Shown piece after piece: positions 7,999 to 16,759 of a DNA stretch of 64,000 nt (position 1 is the stretch's first letter; every line of letters starts with the position of its first letter). Both the position numbers and the translations under genes were made by a program. The DNA is taken from positions 950,784-1,014,783 of the forward strand of contig NZ_SDMK01000002.1 in the NCBI RefSeq assembly GCF_004123295.1, given 5' to 3'. The notes beneath the pieces were generated by a model. It made no database searches and was not told the origin of the DNA. It saw only the letters and a list, made by a program, of their open reading frames with translations. This stretch comes from Silvibacterium dinghuense (GTDB lineage: Bacteria > Acidobacteriota > Terriglobia > Terriglobales > Acidobacteriaceae).

Positions 7999-8448
7999 CT
8001 AGTTCGGCCGCTCGGGCTTCGTATCCCGTGCCTTTTTGGGGCGGAAGCGGTCGTCGATGGGCTGGCGGCCTCGGAAGCCGGCGTCCAGGGTGTGCCAGAA
8101 GTCGATCCTGGCCTCTCCCATGCGCCAGCAGAGCAACACGATTTCTCCGTCCACTTCGCAGGGAAAGTCGAGCAGCCCGGTATCGAGGTCCTTTATCTGC
8201 ACGCCGATGGCATCGATCTCCTCGAGCGCATCCTTAGCCTGCTGGACATGTGTTTCCATCTGCGCCCGGTCCCGTCCGACTTTTGCGACATCGACCCGCA
8301 TGCCTCCGGAGAACATGATGCGGCGGGTCAGCGCCTGCAATCGCTCTTCGAGCGAGTTGGCCTGACGGCGGCTTTCCGTCGCGCGGCGCAGGAGCGATTC
8401 GACAACCGGCAGCAGGGATTGGGCTTCTTCTAAGGTGAAGGTCTTCAT
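7999..8448 (-). CDS. DUF2203 family protein
   Basis: 149-aa protein of uncharacterised family DUF2203. The opening MKTFTLEEAQSLLP and the end segment, with DFPCEVDGEIVLLCWRMGE followed by FWH, are typical of the family. The middle (about 15-95) is a long amphipathic helix pair, probably a coiled coil. The longer frame reaching 8550 runs through a repeated hairpin and lacks a signal. I therefore start at ATG 8448. No partner gene; function unknown. Confidence 0.75.
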   Translation of the reverse strand: MKTFTLEEAQSLLPVVESLLRRATESRRQANSLEERLQALTRRIMFSGGMRVDVAKVGRDRAQMETHVQQAKDALEEIDAIGVQIKDLDTGLLDFPCEVDGEIVLLCWRMGEARIDFWHTLDAGFRGRQPIDDRFRPKKARDTKPERPN

Positions 8449-8529
8449 TCTTCTACTTCGTAATTCCGGTTTAGATGGACTACCATCGGGGTTCGTGCCC
8501 GGCTGGCCATTGTGTTCGTGCCCAACCCA

Positions 8530-8553
8530 CCCATGACGAAAAGCTGTCATGGG
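8530..8553. repeat. Dispersed hairpin, copy 1
   Basis: CCCATGAC (8530-8537) pairs with GTCATGGG (8546-8553) around the loop GAAAAGCT. Nearly the same sequence recurs at 43318-43347. Both lie 20-30 bp downstream of a minus-strand stop codon (nadA here). There is no T-run, so an ordinary intrinsic terminator is doubtful; a REP-type 3' element is more likely. Confidence 0.65.
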
Positions 8554-8573
8554 CGGGGCATCCGGGTTTCTAC

Positions 8574-9764
8574 TTACGCTTTGACTTCGAGCATGCGGGC
8601 CAGGGCGACTCGCGCCCAGTGCTTCACATCCTCGCGCACCTTGATGTGATTGACTACGCGGCCTTCGAGAAGGTTCTCGAGGGTCCAGGCCAGGTGCTGC
8701 GGGCTAATGCGGTACATCGTAGTGCAGAGGCAGCCGGTGTCGTCGAGGGTGATGATCTTCTTGCCCTTGGGGGCGAACTCCTTGGCCAGCCGGTTCACCA
8801 GGTGGATCTCCGTGCCGATGGCGAACATGGAGCCCTCCGGCGCCTGGGATACGAGCTGGATGAGCCGCTCGGTCGAGCCAAGCGTGTCAGCCTTCTGGCA
8901 GACCTCCCAGCGGCACTCCGGGTGCACGATGACCTGGATGCCGGGGTATTTCGCCCGGACCTGATCGACGTGCTGGGGCAGGAAGCGCTGATGCACGGAG
9001 CAGTGGCCCTTCCAGAGAATGACCTTGGCGGCCTTGAGCCGATCGGGCGTAATGCCGCCATTGATCTGGTACGGATCGTAGACCACCATCTCGCTCATGG
9101 GGATGCCCATGGCGAAAGCGGTGTTCCGGCCGAGGTGCTGATCGGGCAGGAAGAGAATCTTCTCGGCGCGGGCAAAGGCCCACTCGAAAGCTCCGCGAGC
9201 ATTGGAAGAGGTGCAGACCAGGCCACCGCGTTCGCCACAGAAGGCCTTGATGGCGGCGGTCGAATTCATGTAGGTCAGGGGCAGGATCGAGCCTTCCCCG
9301 CTTTCGGCGCCCAGACCGGCGCGGCGGAGCGAATCCCAGCAGTCTTCGACCTGGCTGATCTCGGCCATATCGGCCATGGAACAGCCGGCGTTGAGGTCGG
9401 GCAGAATGACCTGCTGCCCGGCGCGGCCTTCGGCAGCATCGCGGCCGAGCACGTCAGCGCTCTCCGCCATGAAGTGCACGCCGCAGAAGACCAGGTAATC
9501 GGCGCTGGTTTCCGAGGCAATCTTCGAGAGCTTGTAGGAGTCGCCGGTATAGTCGGCGAAGCGGATGACTTCGTCGCGCTGGTAATGATGGCCCAGGATG
9601 ATGGTAGAGGCGCCCAGTTTCTTGCGGGCAGCGGCGATCCGCTCGTCCATGCTGTGATCAGGCAGCTGGAGATAGTTCTCGAGCGAGCAGCTTTCGGACT
9701 CCGCAGCAGGAGACAGCTCCGCCTGCGGGTCGACGACAGGAACTTCCAATTCGAGTACGCTCAA
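8574..9764 (-). CDS. nadA: Quinolinate synthase NadA
   Basis: [4Fe-4S] enzyme that condenses iminoaspartate with dihydroxyacetone phosphate to quinolinate in NAD synthesis. Three repeated domains carry one cluster-ligand Cys each, near FCGVHFMAES, in HPECRWEV and in DDTGCLCTT. The substrate-binding GHHYQRDEV and GRNTAFAMG motifs are intact. The frame is open to 9839, but that extension is occupied by the second domain of an NAD+-I riboswitch. I therefore place the start at TTG 9764, preceded by AAGGCGG with eight bases spacing. This gives 396 aa. nadB lies 3.4 kb away on the same strand, not adjacent. Confidence 0.9.
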   Translation of the reverse strand: MSVLELEVPVVDPQAELSPAAESESCSLENYLQLPDHSMDERIAAARKKLGASTIILGHHYQRDEVIRFADYTGDSYKLSKIASETSADYLVFCGVHFMAESADVLGRDAAEGRAGQQVILPDLNAGCSMADMAEISQVEDCWDSLRRAGLGAESGEGSILPLTYMNSTAAIKAFCGERGGLVCTSSNARGAFEWAFARAEKILFLPDQHLGRNTAFAMGIPMSEMVVYDPYQINGGITPDRLKAAKVILWKGHCSVHQRFLPQHVDQVRAKYPGIQVIVHPECRWEVCQKADTLGSTERLIQLVSQAPEGSMFAIGTEIHLVNRLAKEFAPKGKKIITLDDTGCLCTTMYRISPQHLAWTLENLLEGRVVNHIKVREDVKHWARVALARMLEVKA

Positions 9765-9776
9765 TGCAATTTCCGC

Positions 9777-9910
9777 CTTCAGTCCATCGGCAGCGGTGAC
9801 CGCCGGGGACGGGGATGTTGAAAGCTCTCGGCCTAACAATCAGGTCGACTTCTATGGCGCGGCAGTCGATTCGCTGTGGCCAAAGCCACCCAATCGACGG
9901 GGATGTTGCC
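9777..9910 (-). promoter_or_regulatory. NAD+-I (nadA motif) riboswitch, two domains
   Basis: Domain 1 (9861-9910, minus strand) reads ACATCCCCGTCGATTGGG, then a GTGGC-TTTG-GCCAC hairpin, then AGCGAATCGACTG. It matches the ligand-binding domain known from acidobacterial nadA leaders, including the CCCCGU and AGCGAAU elements. Domain 2 (9777-9824) repeats CAACATCCCCGTC with its own GCGGTCACCGC hairpin and GGACTGAAG closing strand. The closing strand runs into AAGGCGG (9773-9779), the inferred ribosome binding site of nadA. Ligand binding would thus be expected to block translation; that mechanism is inference from the layout. Confidence 0.9.
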
Positions 9911-10110
9911 GTCCTCTTCCTTGGATGTGCCAGCCTGTGATTCGGTCGCAGCGTGGGGTGCGCGACATCATCGGCAAGGCCTTCCAATACAATCAGTTTA
10001 ATACACCCGTAACCACGGTTGCGGCCCCGGAATACCGGTTTTCGCATGCACGCCGCCGATGCAGTTTGCACATTTGTGAGGCAGCTGGGCCACGGGTATC
10101 ATGAGTTCCA

Positions 10111-10578
10111 ATGCACTTCGCCGATTCCATTGTCATTTTTGTGCTGGCGCTGATCCTCTTCGGGCCCAAGAAGTTGCCCGAGATAGGCCGGCAGATCGGC
10201 AAGCTGCTGGTCGAGTTCCGCCGCGCCTCGAACGAGTTCAAAGCACAGATCGACGAAGAGCTGCGTACGATGGAGCAGCAGGAACGCCAGAAAAAGCTCG
10301 AAGAAGCTGCCAGCCAGAACACACCGGCGCCTGAACTCCCGGCGTCCACCGGCCCCGCCATCCTGCCGCCTTCAACCGGAACTCCGGTAGCAACCAGTGA
10401 TCCGTTCGGCGCAGTGATGTCCACCGAGATGCCGCCCATTGCGGCGCCGCAGCCGGTGGACGATACCTTCCCTTCAACTCCTCATCACTCTGCCGGCACA
10501 TCCGAGCCCGGAAACAGTCCTATTCCCGAAAGCCCGGCGGAAGCCGGAAGCGCGCAGGCATCAGCCCAACATGGATGA
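10111..10578 (+). CDS. tatA: Twin-arginine translocase subunit TatA/TatB
   Basis: Small subunit of the Tat protein exporter. One N-terminal membrane helix (about 4-20) is followed by the [15 protein letters not shown] hinge and an amphipathic helix (to about 75), then a long Pro/Ala-rich tail. The tail makes it 155 aa, longer than TatA and nearer TatB, while the hinge reads like TatA; it may serve both roles. Its stop overlaps the tatC start by 8 bp. Three predicted Tat substrates, all glycosidases, are encoded in this window. Confidence 0.9.
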   Translation: MHFADSIVIFVLALILFGPKKLPEIGRQIGKLLVEFRRASNEFKAQIDEELRTMEQQERQKKLEEAASQNTPAPELPASTGPAILPPSTGTPVATSDPFGAVMSTEMPPIAAPQPVDDTFPSTPHHSAGTSEPGNSPIPESPAEAGSAQASAQHG

Positions 10579-11380
10579 CATTCTCGACCGGGCCCGGACA
10601 GCGGTAAGCGAACGCGCTGAACTGCCGGGCATGAGCCTTATCGAGCACCTGGAAGAGCTGCGCAGGCGGCTGATCCATGCGGTGATCTACCTGGTAGTGG
10701 GCTTTTTCGTGGCCTACGGCTTCCACGAAAAGATCTACCGCCTGATGCAGGCGCCCATCACCTTTGCGCTGAAGAAGCACAACCTGCCGCCGCAGCTGGT
10801 GATCCACAACCCGGTGGACGGCTTCAACATGTACCTGAAGATCAGCTTCATGGCCGGGTGCATCTTTGCGGCCCCGTTCATTCTGTACCAGGCATGGCTG
10901 TTCATCTCGCCGGGGTTGTACAAGAACGAAAAAAAGTACGTAATGCCCTTCATGCTGGCCACGGTCACGCTGTTCATGGGCGGCGCCTATTTCGGCTACC
11001 GGTGGGTTTTTCCCGGATCGCTGGACTTTCTCTTCGCTTACAGCCATGACTTTCGTCCGTTGATCGAAGTCAGCGAGTACACCGATCTCTTTCTGACCGT
11101 CATTCTCGGGCTGGGCATCGCGTTTGAGCTGCCGATCTTCGTTCTGTTCCTTTCGCTGTTCGGCATCGTGAGCCCGAAGTTTCTCTGGAAGAACATCAAG
11201 TTTGCCGTGCTGGTGGTCTTCATCATCGCGGCCATCATCACCCCCACGCCCGATCCGCTGACGATGTGCGTCTTTGCGCTGCCGCTGCTGGCGCTGTACG
11301 TGTTAAGCATCGGCGTGTCCTTCCTGGTGCATCCCGCCACGAGGCGCAAACGTAAAGAGCTCCAGGAGTCGAAAGGATGA
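10571..11380 (+). CDS. tatC: Twin-arginine translocase subunit TatC
   Basis: Six-helix membrane receptor that recognises the twin-arginine signal. It begins with a short cytoplasmic N-terminus and the family motif [13 protein letters not shown]. Conserved Glu and Pro residues sit in the loops ([18 protein letters not shown], then the TPTPDPLTM segment before the last helices). I chose ATG 10571, giving 269 aa; the frame open from 10439 only overlaps tatA. Stop and next start overlap by 4 bp (ATGA), so translation of the operon is coupled. Confidence 0.97.
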   Translation: MDDILDRARTAVSERAELPGMSLIEHLEELRRRLIHAVIYLVVGFFVAYGFHEKIYRLMQAPITFALKKHNLPPQLVIHNPVDGFNMYLKISFMAGCIFAAPFILYQAWLFISPGLYKNEKKYVMPFMLATVTLFMGGAYFGYRWVFPGSLDFLFAYSHDFRPLIEVSEYTDLFLTVILGLGIAFELPIFVLFLSLFGIVSPKFLWKNIKFAVLVVFIIAAIITPTPDPLTMCVFALPLLALYVLSIGVSFLVHPATRRKRKELQESKG

Positions 11381-12267
11381 AGATGCGTTCGATGACAGCA
11401 GTCCTCGGGCTGGTTCTGGCCGCAGGCGCGATGACCGCCCAGGCGCAGGACATCTTTAACGGAGCGAAGGCGCTTGATTACACGCGCCAGTTCGTTGCCA
11501 TCGGGCCTCGCTGGAACGGCAGCCCCGGTCATGCGAAGGCCGAGGCTTTCCTCAAAAAGCAGTTTGCGCATGACCAGCTCGAGGAAGACACCTTCACGGC
11601 GAACACCGCCGTCGGGCCGCAGCTGATGCACAACTTCATCGTGCGCTTCCCCGGCAAAAAGAAGGGTGTGATCGTTCTCGCCACTCATTACGAGACGAAC
11701 TATCCGCTGCGCAACATCAATTTCGTCGGCGCGAATGACGGCGGCGCAACGACAGGGCTGCTGATCGAGCTGGCGAATTATCTCCGCGGCCACGAGCAGG
11801 ACGGATACAGCGTGTGGCTGGTCTTCTTCGACGGCGAAGAGGCCGTGAAGAGCTGGTCGGACTCCGACTCGCTCTATGGCAGCAAGCATCTGGCGGATAA
11901 ATGGAAGGCCGACGGTACGCTGCCGCAGATCAAGGCGTTTCTGCTTGCCGACATGATCGGCGACAAGGATCTCGATATCTGCCGCGACCACAACTCCACG
12001 CAGTGGGTGCTGGATGTCGTCGAAAAAGCCGCGGAACACTTCGGCTACCAGTCGTACTTCTTCCAGCAGGAGAGCATGATCGAGGACGATCATCTGCCCT
12101 TCGTGCGCAAAGGCGTGCCGGTAGCAGATGTCATCGATCTTGACTACGGCTATAACAACTCGTACCACCACACAGCGGAAGACACGATGGACAAGCTGAG
12201 CGCGAAGAGCCTGACGATCTCCGGCGATGTGTTTCTCGAAACCATTCATCTTTTAGATCAGCGATGA
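11377..12267 (+). CDS. Secreted M28 peptidase / glutaminyl-cyclase-like protein
   Basis: Secreted zinc enzyme of the M28 fold. A signal peptide ends near AQAQ (residue 24). Zinc-site residues visible are D121 in GANDGG, E154 in FFDGEEA, and a late His in NNSYHHTAED; H104 lies in THYETNY. The combination GANDGGA and FFDGEEAV...DSLYGSKHLA is nearer glutaminyl-peptide cyclotransferases than aminopeptidases, so N-terminal pyroglutamate formation is possible. It overlaps tatC and terC by 4 bp each, placing it inside the tat operon. Its signal peptide has no RR motif. Confidence 0.85.
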   Translation: MKMRSMTAVLGLVLAAGAMTAQAQDIFNGAKALDYTRQFVAIGPRWNGSPGHAKAEAFLKKQFAHDQLEEDTFTANTAVGPQLMHNFIVRFPGKKKGVIVLATHYETNYPLRNINFVGANDGGATTGLLIELANYLRGHEQDGYSVWLVFFDGEEAVKSWSDSDSLYGSKHLADKWKADGTLPQIKAFLLADMIGDKDLDICRDHNSTQWVLDVVEKAAEHFGYQSYFFQQESMIEDDHLPFVRKGVPVADVIDLDYGYNNSYHHTAEDTMDKLSAKSLTISGDVFLETIHLLDQR

Positions 12268-13160
12268 CCGCCAGCGCGCATGTCTTTGCAGGAGCGACTC
12301 CGGTCTTCTGGATCGCGTTCCACGCCATCGTGGCTGTGCTGCTGATTGTGGACCTTGCTTTCCTGCAGCGCAGCAAACATGTCTCGATCCGCGCGGCCTG
12401 GGGCTGGACGGTTGTACTGGCAGCCATGGCCTTCTGCTTCGCACTCTTTCTTTCGCGGACCCAGGGCAGAGAGCCGGCGCTCGAATTTCTTTCCGGCTAC
12501 CTGGTTGAAGGCTCACTGAGCGTCGACAATCTCTTCGTCTTTCTGCTGATGTTCCGCTCGCTGAAGCTGGATGTCGATCAGCAGCGGCGCGTGCTGCTAT
12601 GGGGAGTGCTGGGCGCCATCGTGATGCGGGCGCTGTTCATCGCGGTAGGCACTTCGCTGCTGCATCGCTTCGCATGGGTGGAGTATGTCTTCGGCGCGTT
12701 CCTGATTTATGCGGCCATCCGGCTGCTGAAGCATAAAGAAGAAGACGAAGGGCCATCCGGACCGATGCGCTGGCTGCAGCAGTGCTGCCTGCAGAATGTG
12801 AATGGCAAGCCTGCAATGTCTGCGTTTCTACTGATCGTGCTGGCGGTTGAAGCGACAGACCTGATCTTCGCGCTCGACTCAATTCCAGCGGTGCTTGCCA
12901 TTACGCGCAACACCTTCATCGTCTATACGTCGAACATCTTCGCCATCCTCGGCCTGCGCTCGCTGTATTTCGCGCTCTCCAGCGCGCTCGACAAGCTGCG
13001 CCTGCTGCACTACGGTCTCGCGCTGATCCTGGCTTTCGTCGGCGTGAAGATGCTTATCAGCAAATGGGTCGATGTGCCGGTGACCTGGTCGCTGGGCTTC
13101 ATCCTGCTGGTGCTGGCGATCTTCTCCATCGCCAGCCGTCTCACCGCGAAGCCTGCGTAG
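12264..13160 (+). CDS. terC: TerC-family membrane protein
   Basis: Integral membrane protein of the TerC/Alx family, associated with manganese export and metalation of exported proteins, and with tellurite resistance in some strains. About eight to nine transmembrane helices. The family acidic motifs are present: EGSLSVDNLFVF (about 90-101) and VEATDLIFALDSIPAV (about 200-215). 298 aa. It ends the tatA-tatC-M28 operon and overlaps the convergent nadB end by 20 bp. Confidence 0.92.
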   Translation: MTASAHVFAGATPVFWIAFHAIVAVLLIVDLAFLQRSKHVSIRAAWGWTVVLAAMAFCFALFLSRTQGREPALEFLSGYLVEGSLSVDNLFVFLLMFRSLKLDVDQQRRVLLWGVLGAIVMRALFIAVGTSLLHRFAWVEYVFGAFLIYAAIRLLKHKEEDEGPSGPMRWLQQCCLQNVNGKPAMSAFLLIVLAVEATDLIFALDSIPAVLAITRNTFIVYTSNIFAILGLRSLYFALSSALDKLRLLHYGLALILAFVGVKMLISKWVDVPVTWSLGFILLVLAIFSIASRLTAKPA

Positions 13161-14775
13161 CTACTTTCGCAGACTGCGTGGAAGCTACAATCTCTGCAGA
13201 TTGCAAGGTGCTGCCCGCTATCACGGTGTGGGTGCGGAAATGCGCGTCGTCACGCTTCGGGAAATCACTGCGGAAGTGCGCTCCGCGGCTTTCTTCGCGG
13301 GCGAGCGCCGAGCGGACGATGAGCGTGGCTACCGCATGAAGGCTGGCCAGCTCGATCGACTCGCGGCCGGATTGCGTCTCTGCCGAAACGGGGTTGGCTT
13401 CGAGATAGCTGCGCATCGACTCCAGTCCGGCACGATCGCGCAAGAGGCCGGCATCGCGCCACATGCGCTGCTGCAGCTCCTGCCGCTGTGCGGCGATACC
13501 TGAAACTGCAATTTGGGGATGCGCAGCAGTTGCCGGATTCGCCGTGGATTTCAACGGCAGCTCCTCACGCATCGCCTCGCCTGCGCGAGCTCCGAAGACG
13601 AGCCCCTCGAGCAGTGAATTGCTGGCCAGGCGATTTGCGCCATGCACTCCAGTGCAGGCCGCTTCGCCTGCGGCATAAAGACGCGGCAGGCTCGTCCGCC
13701 CATCGAGATCAGTACGGATGCCACCCATCAGATAGTGAGCCGCAGGCCGGATGGGGATGAGATCCTGCGCAAGACTGAATCCATGCCGCGCGAGAAACGC
13801 GGATATCCCCGGAAAACGCTGCACAAGATCGAGGCCGGGATGCAGATCGCGGACGTGCCGCATGTCGAGATAGACTGGCAACTGCGCTGCGGTATCGCCT
13901 TCTTTGGGAAAGCCTTCGCGGGTGATGGCACGGGCCACGACATCGCGCGGCGCGAGCTCGAGCAGCGGATGATAACGCTCCATGAAGCGCTCGCCTGCTG
14001 CGTTGCGCAGATATGCGCCTTCGCCGCGCAGAGCTTCCGAGAGCAGAAAGCGCGGCACACCGGGCAGCGAGAGTGCCGTGGGATGAAACTGATAGAACTC
14101 CATGTCGGCGATCTCGGCGCCGGCCCGCCACGCCAACGCGATGCCGTCCCCGGTGGCGACCGATGGATTTGTCGTATCGCTGTAGACCTGTCCGGCTCCG
14201 CCGCTGGCGAGCAACACGGCGCGCACCTGCATGGCGCTGACGCGGCCTTCGGCATCGATGATTCGCGCTCCGATGACTTCTCCATCCGCAATGAGCAGCT
14301 CTGCGAGTGTGGTAAAGCCGCGCAGCGTAATGCGATCATGCTGCCGCGCGCGCTCCAGCAGCGAGCGGCCGATCTCCGCGCCGGTGGCATCGCCGTTGGC
14401 ATGCAGGATGCGGTTGCGGCTGTGCGCGCCCTCGCGGGTGAGCATCAGCTCGCCGTTCTCGCGATCGAAGCCGGTACCCCAGTCGAGCAATTCGTGCACG
14501 CGGAGCGGCCCTTCTTCAACCAGCACCCGCGCGGCTTCGCGATCGACCAGGCCATCGCCGGCATTGAGGGTGTCTTCGAGATGCAGCGCCACGTCCTCGT
14601 CGCCGCTGAGCGCGACGGCGATGCCGCCCTGCGCGTAATGGGTGTTCGACTCGCCCAGGGCCTCTTTGGTCACAACGAGCACGCGGCCCACTTCGGCCAG
14701 TCCCAGGGCAGCACGCAGCCCGGCAATGCCCGAACCAACGACGAGAAAATCAAAATCTGTAGCAACCACCATCAC
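13141..14775 (-). CDS. nadB: L-aspartate oxidase NadB
   Basis: FAD flavoprotein that oxidises aspartate to iminoaspartate, the substrate of NadA. The Rossmann dinucleotide motif [13 protein letters not shown] is at about residues 11-23. The family region with THYAQGGIA follows, and [18 protein letters not shown] lies near residue 375. 544 aa, normal. The start is uncertain between two adjacent ATGs (14775, 14772). The 3' end overlaps terC tail to tail. No NAD+-I-like element is seen in its short upstream gap. Confidence 0.95.
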   Translation of the reverse strand: MMVVATDFDFLVVGSGIAGLRAALGLAEVGRVLVVTKEALGESNTHYAQGGIAVALSGDEDVALHLEDTLNAGDGLVDREAARVLVEEGPLRVHELLDWGTGFDRENGELMLTREGAHSRNRILHANGDATGAEIGRSLLERARQHDRITLRGFTTLAELLIADGEVIGARIIDAEGRVSAMQVRAVLLASGGAGQVYSDTTNPSVATGDGIALAWRAGAEIADMEFYQFHPTALSLPGVPRFLLSEALRGEGAYLRNAAGERFMERYHPLLELAPRDVVARAITREGFPKEGDTAAQLPVYLDMRHVRDLHPGLDLVQRFPGISAFLARHGFSLAQDLIPIRPAAHYLMGGIRTDLDGRTSLPRLYAAGEAACTGVHGANRLASNSLLEGLVFGARAGEAMREELPLKSTANPATAAHPQIAVSGIAAQRQELQQRMWRDAGLLRDRAGLESMRSYLEANPVSAETQSGRESIELASLHAVATLIVRSALAREESRGAHFRSDFPKRDDAHFRTHTVIAGSTLQSAEIVASTQSAKVATQASR

Positions 14776-14874
14776 GATTACGCCTACTGTCAGCTTAATA
14801 GAGTCAACCGCGCAACTTCCTTAGACGCGGCAGGCTCGGCAAAAGGTTCGCGGCTTCGATACGATGGGGATATT

Positions 14875-15966
14875 GTGCGTACGATCGCTGTCCAAACCGC
14901 CTCTGCCTCCTACCCGGTGTTTGTGGGTTCAGGCCTGCTGAAGACTGTCCCTGAGAAGCTGCGTAAGCAGTTCGGGAAAGAACGCCAACGCGTCTTCGTG
15001 CTCACCTCACCGGAAATCTGGTCTCTCTGGGGCGAGACGCTTGCCGCCGGTTTCGACGAGAAGCCTTCCGTACTGTTTCTGCCGCCGGGTGAGACGTATA
15101 AGCGGATGGCGCAGATCGAGCGCCTGGCCACAGAGATGGTCGATGCCGGCGCCGACCGCTCTTCCCTGCTCATCGCCTTCGGCGGCGGCATCATCGGCGA
15201 CATGGGCGGCTTTCTCGCGGCGATTTATATGCGCGGGATTCCTTATGTGCAGATTCCGACGACGCTGCTGGCCCAGGTGGACTCGTCCGTAGGCGGCAAG
15301 ACAGGCTCGAATCTCGCCACGGGTAAGAACCTGATCGGCAGCTTCCATCATCCGCAGGCCGTCTTCGCCGACGTGAGCACGCTGAAGACGCTGCCTGCCC
15401 GCGAGCTGCGCGCCGGACTCTTCGAGAGTGTGAAGGCCGGTATCATCCGCGATGCGGCGCTCTTCCGTTATCTCGAAAAACAGAGCGACCTGGTTCTCAG
15501 CGGCGATGAGATTGCGCTACAAAAGGTGATTGCCGCATCGGTGGCCATGAAGGCCGAGGTCGTCGGCATCGACGAACGTGAGAGCGGCTTGCGCATGATC
15601 CTCAACTTCGGTCACACGGTGGGCCATGCCATCGAGGCCGCTACGGGATATAAAAAGCTGCTGCACGGCGAAGCCGTGGGCTGGGGCATGCTGGCCGCGC
15701 TTGAGCTGAGCCGCCGCCGCGGTGTCATTGCGGAGAAAGAAGCAGCACGCATAGAAGCCGTGATCCGCGCCTATGGACCGCTGCCGCCGTTCCGCGCAAA
15801 AGTGGACGCGCTGATGGATGCGGCCGGACGCGACAAGAAGAACAAGGCCGGTGTGCGGCGCTTTATCCTGACGGAAGGCGTGGGCCAGTCCATCGTCGTC
15901 GAAGATGTGACCGATGCGGAGCTCGAAAGCATCATCGCGTGGACGCTTGCCGAGGCAAAGCGATGA
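14875..15966 (+). CDS. aroB: 3-dehydroquinate synthase AroB
   Basis: Second enzyme of the shikimate pathway, turning DAHP into 3-dehydroquinate with NAD+ and a divalent metal. The NAD-binding [13 protein letters not shown], the loop [17 protein letters not shown] and the metal ligand region [11 protein letters not shown] are all intact. The start is GTG at 14875, giving 363 aa. The frame remains open 1.2 kb further upstream, but that part is antisense to nadB. Stop overlaps the ubiE start by 4 bp. Confidence 0.96.
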   Translation: MRTIAVQTASASYPVFVGSGLLKTVPEKLRKQFGKERQRVFVLTSPEIWSLWGETLAAGFDEKPSVLFLPPGETYKRMAQIERLATEMVDAGADRSSLLIAFGGGIIGDMGGFLAAIYMRGIPYVQIPTTLLAQVDSSVGGKTGSNLATGKNLIGSFHHPQAVFADVSTLKTLPARELRAGLFESVKAGIIRDAALFRYLEKQSDLVLSGDEIALQKVIAASVAMKAEVVGIDERESGLRMILNFGHTVGHAIEAATGYKKLLHGEAVGWGMLAALELSRRRGVIAEKEAARIEAVIRAYGPLPPFRAKVDALMDAAGRDKKNKAGVRRFILTEGVGQSIVVEDVTDAELESIIAWTLAEAKR

Positions 15967-16724
15967 GCCCTTCGGCCAGCGGCGCAAGGCCAGCAGGCGC
16001 GACCGACGAGGTGAGCTCGGCTGCAGGCGTGCAGCAGATGTTCAACCAGATTGCGCCACGCTACGATTTGCTGAATCACGTGCTCTCCTGCAACGTGGAC
16101 CGCTGGTGGTGGTGGCGTACCGCGCGTCGTTTCGATGGTGTGCTGAAGCGTTCCGATGCGGCAGTGCTCGATATCTGCTGCGGTACCGGCGACATGACAC
16201 TGGCGCTCTTGAAGCGCCGTCCCCAGGGCTCGCGCCCGGTGCTGGCCGCCGACTTTTCGCATGGCATGCTGGCGCGCGGTGCGGAGAAATTTGCGAAGTT
16301 CAATACCGGCAACGGCGGCGCGGTTGCGATTGAAGCCGATGCGCTACACCTTCCTATCGCCTCCGGCTCACTCGACCTCATCACCTCGGCCTTCGGGTTT
16401 CGGAATCTGGCCAATTACGAGGCAGGCTTGCGCGAGTTCTTCCGCACGCTCGCTCCAGGCGGACAGCTCGGCATCCTTGACTTCAGCGAGCCCGGCGGTC
16501 CGCTCGGCAAGCTCTATGCGTTTTACTTCCGGCGCATCCTGCCGGCGATCGGCGCCAGGCTGAGCGGCATGGGAAGCGCATACGCCTATCTTCCCTCTTC
16601 TGTGGCCAATTTCCCACCGCCGGAGGAGATGCTGGCGCTCATGCGGAAGGTCGGTTTTACCGATGTTTCCTGGACTCCCTATACCTTCGGCATCGCGGGA
16701 CTTTACCGCGCGGTGAAACGGTAG
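15963..16724 (+). CDS. ubiE: Demethylmenaquinone methyltransferase
   Basis: SAM-dependent methyltransferase for the last step of menaquinone synthesis (MenG/UbiE). Visible motifs are [16 protein letters not shown] near the start, the SAM motif [13 protein letters not shown] (about 72-84), and [20 protein letters not shown] typical of the family. 253 aa from ATG 15963. Coupled to aroB by a 4-bp overlap; chorismate from the shikimate route feeds menaquinone, so the pairing makes sense. Confidence 0.94.
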   Translation: MSPSASGARPAGATDEVSSAAGVQQMFNQIAPRYDLLNHVLSCNVDRWWWWRTARRFDGVLKRSDAAVLDICCGTGDMTLALLKRRPQGSRPVLAADFSHGMLARGAEKFAKFNTGNGGAVAIEADALHLPIASGSLDLITSAFGFRNLANYEAGLREFFRTLAPGGQLGILDFSEPGGPLGKLYAFYFRRILPAIGARLSGMGSAYAYLPSSVANFPPPEEMLALMRKVGFTDVSWTPYTFGIAGLYRAVKR

Positions 16725-16759
16725 CAGCTATGCAGCAGGCCGTGTAGGCTGGAGGTTGC

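Noticed and set aside
8475-9821. 448-codon open frame on the plus strand
   Set aside because: Antisense to nadA; long open frames opposite GC-rich genes are common here.
11038-12249. 403-codon open frame on the minus strand
   Set aside because: Antisense to tatC and the M28 peptidase, both well supported.
13642-14874. Upstream extension of the aroB frame to a 774-codon protein
   Set aside because: The extension is antisense to nadB and does not resemble any domain; aroB begins at GTG 14875.
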